Source: an uncultured Bacillaceae bacterium
GTDB lineage: Bacteria > Bacillota > Bacilli > Bacillales > Cytobacillaceae
DNA length: 17,896 bases
Assembly: GCA_937995745.1 (NCBI GenBank)
Contig: CALKIU010000096.1
Span: forward strand, 1 to 17,896
Reading direction: 5' to 3'
The notes below the pieces were generated by a model that was not told the origin of the DNA, searched no databases, and saw only the letters and a list, made by a program, of their open reading frames with translations. Positions 13,656 through 17,896 of the stretch are shown piece after piece. The position numbers and the translations under genes are program-made. Within the stretch, counting starts at the first letter, position 1. Each line of letters opens with the position of its first letter.

Positions 13656-13974
13656 GATCCCATGGTAAAGAGCTGATAAGAGTGGTTAGGAGGATGGTAT
13701 TTGCAAACTGTCCAGGAGAACGAATGAATAGGGCAGATCAGGGCAAGACCGCCAACGCCTACCTATCAAAAATTTATTGATAACGGGTTCCGGAGCCCGT
13801 CCCCGGCAACCCGGTTTCCTCACCAAAAGCTGGTTCCGTCCAAGCTCTTCGCTTCAAAGCGGCTCATCCCCGCTCTTCATTCAGAACCCGTCTTTCATCC
13901 AGACCCCGGTCCATTGGGGCAGTTATCCGGAACCGCTTCAACCTGGTTTCATCAACCCTACTTCTTCTATACTT

Positions 13975-14931
13975 TTACAATGCTTTTTCCACTTGGCTGA
14001 TCATCTCAGAAACAGAGATGAGCCCTCCGCCGGACAGATACCAGTAATTCGCATCCAGATAAATAATTTTGTCGTTCTTATAAGCATTCGTGTTTTTCAC
14101 AAGAGTCGTTTCAACAATTTGCTCGGCAGATGCCTGTCCGCCCACGACCGCACCGCGGTCAATTACAAACAAGAAGTCAGGGTTGACATCGGCAATGTAC
14201 TCCGGAGATACGTTTTGTCCGTGAGTGGAAGCTTCGATTTTTTCATCCGCAGGAGTCAAGCCGAATTCGTCATGAATGAGTCCGAAACGGGAACCCGGCC
14301 CGTAGGCGCTGATGTTTCCTTCATTCGCCAAAATCACAAGCGCCTTTCCGTCCGTTTCTTCTGCTCTTTTCTTCAAAGCGGCCACTCTGTCTTCGATGCT
14401 TTTCAATTCTTTTTCCATTTCATCTTCCTTGCCGAAAATTTGCCCAAGCTTTTTCATGTTGTCTTTAAAAGATTCCATGTAATTCGTAACATCGACGCCC
14501 ATGAAAATCGTCGGGCCTAATTTTTTGAACTCATCAAACAGTTCCATTTGCCGTGTGGAAATAATGATCAAATCCGGTTCAATTTCAGCGATTTTTTCAA
14601 AATCGGGTTCTTTCAAGCTGCCCACATTTTTATACTTGCTGCCGTCCTTGTATTTTGACAAATACTCCGGAACGGACGCTTGCGGAAGTGCGGTTACTTC
14701 AATGCCCAATTTGTCGAGCGAATCGAGAATCCCAAAGTCAAAAACAACAATTTTTTCCGGGTTTTTCTTCACTACTGTTTCGCCCAATTGATGGGTGATT
14801 TTAATCGTTTCCGTTTCCTTTGCTTTGTCTCTATCCTGGTCCGCCGCTTTGTCCGTTTCCCCGGAGCCGCAGCCTGCCGCAAAAACCGCAATGATGGCTA
14901 TGATAAGAAAAGCAAACAACTTCTTGCGCAT
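13975..14931 (-). CDS. Petrobactin-type iron-siderophore binding lipoprotein YclQ
   Basis: This 318-residue lipoprotein has signal peptide MRKKLFAFLIIAIIAVFAAGC, with the lipid-modified Cys21 in AAGC. A charged linker leads to a periplasmic-binding fold of the FepB/FhuD class. Segments match Bacillus subtilis YclQ as I recall it: KIVVFDFGILDSLDKLG, NVGSLKEPDFEKIAEIEPDL, MGVDVTNYMESF, GPGSRFGLIHDEFG, STHGQNVSPEYI, NPDFLFVIDRGA and YLDANYWYLSGGG. YclQ captures ferric petrobactin or its precursors outside the cell for a YclNOP-type permease and ATPase. Those partner genes are not in this window, so this copy is solitary here. GAGGTGA lies 8 nt before the ATG. A Fur box 180 nt upstream supports iron repression. 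The assignment is strong. Confidence 0.92.
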   Translation of the reverse strand: MRKKLFAFLIIAIIAVFAAGCGSGETDKAADQDRDKAKETETIKITHQLGETVVKKNPEKIVVFDFGILDSLDKLGIEVTALPQASVPEYLSKYKDGSKYKNVGSLKEPDFEKIAEIEPDLIIISTRQMELFDEFKKLGPTIFMGVDVTNYMESFKDNMKKLGQIFGKEDEMEKELKSIEDRVAALKKRAEETDGKALVILANEGNISAYGPGSRFGLIHDEFGLTPADEKIEASTHGQNVSPEYIADVNPDFLFVIDRGAVVGGQASAEQIVETTLVKNTNAYKNDKIIYLDANYWYLSGGGLISVSEMISQVEKAL

Positions 14932-15111
14932 GTATGTTCACCTCATGAATTTTTATATTTATGATTTTGATGTTTGAGAAAAGGGGCCAACAGCCCGCGT
15001 GCTCACCCGGCCCTGAGATGACGCGCGCTCCCGGCTGTTTGCCGCGCTTTCCCCAAATCATCAAAGGGGAATCCAGCTTGACACCATTTTCAAATGAAGA
15101 ATGAATAAGAA

Positions 15112-15155
15112 AGAGAATCATTCTCAACTATATTTTTAAAAAATCCTCACCGTAA
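15112..15155 (-). promoter_or_regulatory. Fur box and probable promoter of yclQ
   Basis: The minus strand carries TGAGAATGATTCTCT (15112-15126), a Fur-type palindrome. It abuts a TATAGT -10 (15127-15132) with a weak -35 (TTACGG, 15150-15155) at 17 bp. Fur would sit on the transcription start. The leader would be about 190 nt. Confidence 0.65.
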
Positions 15156-15313
15156 GGAACGGAATCAGAAAACTAAGTAAATTTCAAATCCTGGACATGC
15201 CTACAAAATAGCCAACTTGCAATAATCCTTGTAATCCTCTAAATCTCAAAAACCCTTAAATAAACAGGTTATTTGAAATTCTCAAAAAGCTTGAAGCAAA
15301 AGCATCTATCCGC

Positions 15314-15409
15314 AAAAATTTTCCATGAGCTGCAAACAGCATTCATGGAAAAAAGGAGGTAAAATATGGCGTCAGGAAAAGAAATTTATCTAATTGAGAA
15401 TCATTCTCT
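15314..15409 (-). ncRNA. Candidate Fur-regulated small RNA with anti-Shine-Dalgarno stretch
   Basis: From the Fur-controlled promoter just upstream, the minus strand would give an RNA of about 96 nt. It starts with a small hairpin (GAGAA-UGA-UUCUC). An unpaired stretch contains UUUUACCUCCUUUU, the exact complement of a strong Shine-Dalgarno sequence. It ends with a terminator: UUUUCCAUGA (15352-15343) with UCAUGGAAAA (15328-15319), an inner GCUG/CAGC extension, then UUUUU (15318-15314). Promoter, length, C-rich seed and terminator together match iron-sparing sRNAs such as FsrA in logic, not necessarily in homology. The opposite strand has a 62-codon frame (15366-15554) behind the same AGGAGGT, which is the alternative reading. 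Confidence 0.5.
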
Positions 15410-15446
15410 ATTAAAAATGATAACGATTATCATTATCGTTTGTCAA
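15396..15446 (-). promoter_or_regulatory. Strong promoter with two Fur boxes
   Basis: The minus strand has a consensus -35 TTGACA (15441-15446), an 18-bp spacer and TATCAT (15417-15422). The box GATAATGATAATCGTTATC (15419-15437) matches the 19-bp Fur consensus at 18 positions, filling the spacer. A second box GAGAATGATTCTC (15396-15408) covers the start site. It points toward the candidate sRNA and yclQ. Confidence 0.75.
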
Positions 15447-15937
15447 CACCTTTTTTTAATTTTTTTGGGGTTAGTAGGTTATGGGGATAAGCAATGGCGG
15501 GGGCATGGGTGTTCCATTGGAACAGGTCCAGCGTATCGCCAAAAAATTCCTTGAAAAAAGAAGTTTCAGAAGACCTGATTTAAAGAGTCTTCAGGCAACT
15601 ATTCGGCGGAAACCGGCAATTTGAAAATTCTCCGCAAAAGAGAATTTATGGGTTTTTATATAAAAACAGCGATTGCACTTTGACATGAGGTTTGCAAGAA
15701 ATTACCCGCATTTCTTTCCTCAGACGAATTCACTGTCATTACCCGAACATTAGGTGATATGTACAAGGTCCTATCGATTTTTATCCAATGCCTGAAAAAA
15801 TGCACAGGAATATACAAGTGCATCACAGTATCGGTTTTCCGCACGATGCGAAAAAAATGTGCGGGAATGATAACTCTGCGCTCTCCTGGCATCGACTTGA
15901 TGGAATAGGTTCAATAATCGAATCCCGTTGCCTCCGG
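15447..15937. other. Gene-free stretch
   Basis: Only short, unsupported reading frames occur between the Fur-controlled promoter and the phosphatase promoter. I see no repeat, RNA or gene that I can support. Confidence 0.4.
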
Positions 15938-15965
15938 TTGTAATAATTTCCTGAATTGATATTAT
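15938..15965 (+). promoter_or_regulatory. Possible promoter of the HAD phosphatase gene
   Basis: TTGTAA (15938-15943), a 16-bp spacer and TATTAT (15960-15965) lie in an AT-rich patch, giving a leader of about 140 nt. Confidence 0.35.
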
Positions 15966-16111
15966 ATAAATATAATATTGACCGCTTTTTAAAAATCGGG
16001 ATACATGCCGTTTGTCCTGTTTTTCAACGGCAAGCACCCGCGAAACCGTCGCTATTATCTGCTGCAAGTCTATGTATCTTTGCAAAAACTACCTTTCATC
16101 AGGAGGTTATT

Positions 16112-16927
16112 ATGTATAAACTCATAGGAATCGATATTGATGGAACATTGTTAAACGATAAGCATGAAGTCACTCCCGAAGTGTGTGAAGCGATTGAAGA
16201 GGCAAAAAAGCAGGGCGTAAAAATTGTACTGTGCACCGGACGGGCGATCAGCGGGGTAAGACAGTACGTCAAGAAACTGGGCCTAAACGGAGAGGACGAT
16301 TTTGTGGCCGCTTTTAACGGCGGAATTGTGCAAAGAACGTCCAATGAGGAAACAGTTGTGAAAATACCGATGAAGTTTGACGATATAAAAAAGATCCATC
16401 AGTTGAGCCGGAAACTCGGCGTCTCCATGAACGTATTCGACGAATCAAAAATGTACACACTAAACAAAGAGATTAACAGATACACCGTTTTGGACGCCTA
16501 TCTGCTGCAAATCGATTTTGCCTACCGTACGCTGGAGGAACTCTCTGAGGACATGACGTTTTTGAAGGTAGTGTTCGTCGATGAACCGGAACGGCTTGCC
16601 AAGGCCATTGATTCCATTCCCCGCGAGTTTTGGGAAAATTATGCGATGGTAAAAAGCGCCCCGTTCTACTTTGAATTTCTCCATCCGGAAGCGAGCAAAG
16701 GAAACGCCGTCCGTAAAATTGCCGAAATGCTCGGCATCAAACGGGAGGAAGTCATGTGCATCGGGGACAGCGGCAACGACCTGTCCATGATTCAATACGC
16801 GGGACTCGGCGTGGCAATGGAAAATGCCATGGATGTTCTGAAAAAACACGCCGATTACATTACCCTTTCTAACAATGAATCCGGCGTTGCCCACGCGATT
16901 CGTAAATTCATCCTGGAAAAAGACTAG
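16112..16927 (+). CDS. Cof-type HAD-IIB sugar-phosphatase, YidA-like
   Basis: This 271-residue cytosolic phosphatase has the four HAD motifs. Motif I is DIDGT with nucleophile Asp8 and acid/base Asp10; motif II is LCTGR with Thr42; motif III is Lys196 in EASKGNAV; motif IV is GDSGND with Asp219 and Asp223. The large C2B cap lies between motifs II and III (about 85-190). Length and motif spacing fit the Cof/YidA group, which hydrolyses sugar phosphates and related small phosphates with Mg2+. AGGAGG 5 nt before ATG 16112 fixes the start; an open frame extends upstream to 15956 but has no ribosome site there. It appears monocistronic. The exact substrate cannot be told from sequence. Confidence 0.88.
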   Translation: MYKLIGIDIDGTLLNDKHEVTPEVCEAIEEAKKQGVKIVLCTGRAISGVRQYVKKLGLNGEDDFVAAFNGGIVQRTSNEETVVKIPMKFDDIKKIHQLSRKLGVSMNVFDESKMYTLNKEINRYTVLDAYLLQIDFAYRTLEELSEDMTFLKVVFVDEPERLAKAIDSIPREFWENYAMVKSAPFYFEFLHPEASKGNAVRKIAEMLGIKREEVMCIGDSGNDLSMIQYAGLGVAMENAMDVLKKHADYITLSNNESGVAHAIRKFILEKD

Positions 16928-17103
16928 TTTTTATAGACAGTGTCCCCGCCCGTTTCAGGAAAGCCCCTTTTTGTACATTTTTTGGAAAACTTACAACATA
17001 CAACATTGGCTGCAAAATCGACGGGTTCGGGCCGATGAAACTGAAGTCGGAGTTTGTCAAGAAAATATAAGCGGCATCTGACGTCTGAGAGACGCCGGAA
17101 ACG

Positions 17104-17146
17104 CGGGCAGGTGGAGAAAAATTTTCCGCTTGCCTGTTTTTGTTTC
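17104..17146 (+). terminator. Imperfect terminator downstream of the phosphatase gene
   Basis: GGCAGGTGGAGAAAA and TTTTCCGCTTGCCTG form an imperfect stem (CAGGT/GCCTG plus inner pairs) followed by TTTTTG. It lies 180 nt after the stop codon. The rest of 16928-17326 shows no gene, and base composition turns AT-rich from about 17160. Confidence 0.3.
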
Positions 17147-17326
17147 CGGGGATTGTTTCTTAATGACCGTCGCTTAATGTTACGAGATTGTCATTGTTTT
17201 TGCCGGAAAAGATCAAAATTTATTTGCACATTTATATGCGTTTCTTTATTCGCCGATTGCATTGTAAACTTTATATGAATTAATCATTAAAATTATCCAA
17301 AATTTCATAAAATAAATAATATTATG

Positions 17327-17355
17327 TTGAAAAAATTTTTTTATGATGCTATATT
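17327..17355 (+). promoter_or_regulatory. Promoter of the bacteriocin gene
   Basis: TTGAAA (17327-17332), a 17-bp spacer and TATATT (17350-17355) sit in an AT-rich upstream region. The predicted start near 17362 excludes an earlier in-frame ATG at 17324 and supports the start at 17396. Confidence 0.65.
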
Positions 17356-17395
17356 CGTTGATGTGAGAGGGGAAAGCCTACAGGGAGGCAATAAT

Positions 17396-17692
17396 ATGGT
17401 TTTGAAAAGCAGAAAGTTAGCTAGTCCATTATTTTTGCTGTTATTAGCAGGAGCATCATTTTTTGCAGTCACGTTTGCAGCTTCAAATATCAACTTCTTA
17501 ATTGCTAATTTAGGGCTTAAAACGTACCAAGCTGAACGTGTTGCCGACTTTATTATGGCAGGATCCACAGTTGCAACAATAATTGGGGTGTTAGGTGCAG
17601 CATCTGGTTTAGGATTACTTATTGCAGGTTCCATTGGTACGTTGAGAGCTATTGCTAAAAACCAGGGCAGAAGAGCCCTTGTAAATTTTTAA
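17396..17692 (+). CDS. Circular bacteriocin precursor (circularin/uberolysin/amylocyclicin family)
   Basis: This is a 98-residue precursor. GGGAGG lies about 9 nt before ATG 17396. Residues 1-34 form a hydrophobic leader (KSRKLASPLFLLLLAGASFF...). The remaining 64 residues start LIANLGLKTYQAERVADFIM and end GRRALVNF. They align by eye, without gaps at the start, with mature amylocyclicin (LASTLGISTAAAKKAIDII), also 64 residues, and resemble carnocyclin A and circularin A. Common traits are a Gly/Ala/Ile/Val-rich helical core, a basic patch late in the core (R50, K54, R58, R59), net charge about +4 and an aromatic last residue for head-to-tail joining to Leu. Such peptides make target membranes leaky. 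The cleavage site between Phe34 and Leu35 is inferred from the alignment. The region is more AT-rich than its neighbours, which suggests transfer. Confidence 0.82.
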   Translation: MVLKSRKLASPLFLLLLAGASFFAVTFAASNINFLIANLGLKTYQAERVADFIMAGSTVATIIGVLGAASGLGLLIAGSIGTLRAIAKNQGRRALVNF

Positions 17693-17742
17693 AATACAAA
17701 AAAATCGGTCTATCCCCTCTCATCATGCAAAGGATGGGTGTT

Positions 17743-17896
17743 ATGCGAATACCTTTATTATATGAAAAAATATACATTCGGAAAAAAATTGATGAATACT
17801 CTTTACCTTGGTGGTTGGAAAAAATTATTTATATTTTGATGATTATAAAATTCCTTGTGATCTATCCGTTTATCGGTCTTTTTTTCTATATTCTTA
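17743..17896 (+). CDS. Membrane protein, 3'-truncated by window end, likely bacteriocin maturation/immunity
   Basis: An open frame starts at ATG 17743 with AAAGGA 8 nt upstream and runs off the window, so at least 51 residues are present. It opens MRIPLLYEKIYIRKKIDE, a basic amphipathic stretch, then SLPWWLEK. A hydrophobic segment follows (IIYILMIIKFLVIYPFIGLF) and continues at the edge. It lies 50 nt after the bacteriocin stop on the same strand with no clear terminator between, in equally AT-rich sequence. Circular-bacteriocin loci usually encode several small membrane proteins (including a DUF95/SpoIIM-like one), an ATPase and an immunity peptide. Which of these this is cannot be told from 51 residues. 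Confidence 0.6.
   Translation, partial: MRIPLLYEKIYIRKKIDEYSLPWWLEKIIYILMIIKFLVIYPFIGLFFYIL

Noticed and set aside
13675..13776. Small gene starting at 13695 or 13724 (28 or 18 codons)
   Set aside because: AGGAGG is directly adjacent to the first ATG and the peptide resembles nothing I know; too short to support.
15656..16085. Minus-strand frames of 78 and 104 codons
   Set aside because: No ribosome site or domain. They overlap the probable leader of the phosphatase gene.

Overview
The window looks like chromosome from a moderately GC-rich, probably thermophilic Bacillaceae-type Firmicute. The evidence is strong aAGGAGG ribosome sites, sigma-A promoters, Fur boxes of the GATAATGATAATC type, a petrobactin-type YclQ lipoprotein, an HxlR regulator, and dispersed GGGACA...TGTCCC palindromes between genes. 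The species is an inference; no rRNA or tRNA gene is present.

Layout. (1) 1-884: tandem REP-like palindromes around a gene-free, hairpin-rich block (about 187-735, minus) that reads like an ORF-less HEARO/omega-RNA-type element. (2) 885-5598: a five-gene minus-strand cluster. In transcription order it encodes an NrdG-like radical SAM protein, a three-TM protein ending in a ComEA-like HhH domain, a Ycf46-like AAA+ ATPase, a DUF2997 mini-protein and a Ycf35/DUF1257-like protein with a membrane anchor. The AAA+ and HhH proteins share the terminal signature G-R-x-I-D-[F/Y]. (3) 5599-6856: no gene; REP palindromes, two short-period repeat arrays (about 20.5 bp and exactly 21 bp) and a strong hairpin. 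(4) 6857-12804: an apparent regulon. It holds an acyl-CoA-dehydrogenase-fold flavoprotein, a DUF4242 protein, an HxlR regulator and an SsuB/SsuA/SsuC-like ABC importer. Four promoter regions carry the same palindrome (GTTGAAAAAATCAAC or a near copy) at the -35 element, three of them with TTGAWW-N17-TAAAAT geometry. (5) 12805-13974: gene-free, with REP debris and terminators. (6) 13975-15446: the iron-siderophore lipoprotein YclQ with its own Fur box. Further upstream, a TTGACA/TATCAT promoter with two Fur boxes appears to drive a short terminated RNA carrying an anti-Shine-Dalgarno stretch, a candidate iron-responsive sRNA. (7) 16112-16927: a Cof/YidA-type HAD phosphatase. (8) 17327-17896: an AT-rich segment with its own promoter, a circular-bacteriocin precursor (34-residue leader, 64-residue core by alignment) and the start of a membrane protein cut by the window edge.

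How the parts may work together. The flavoprotein, DUF4242 protein and importer look like uptake plus oxidative processing of a small, probably heteroatom-containing organic compound under HxlR control; the substrate cannot be read from sequence. The radical SAM/AAA+/DUF2997/DUF1257/HhH cluster is the best candidate for an undescribed system. The bacteriocin locus continues beyond the window.
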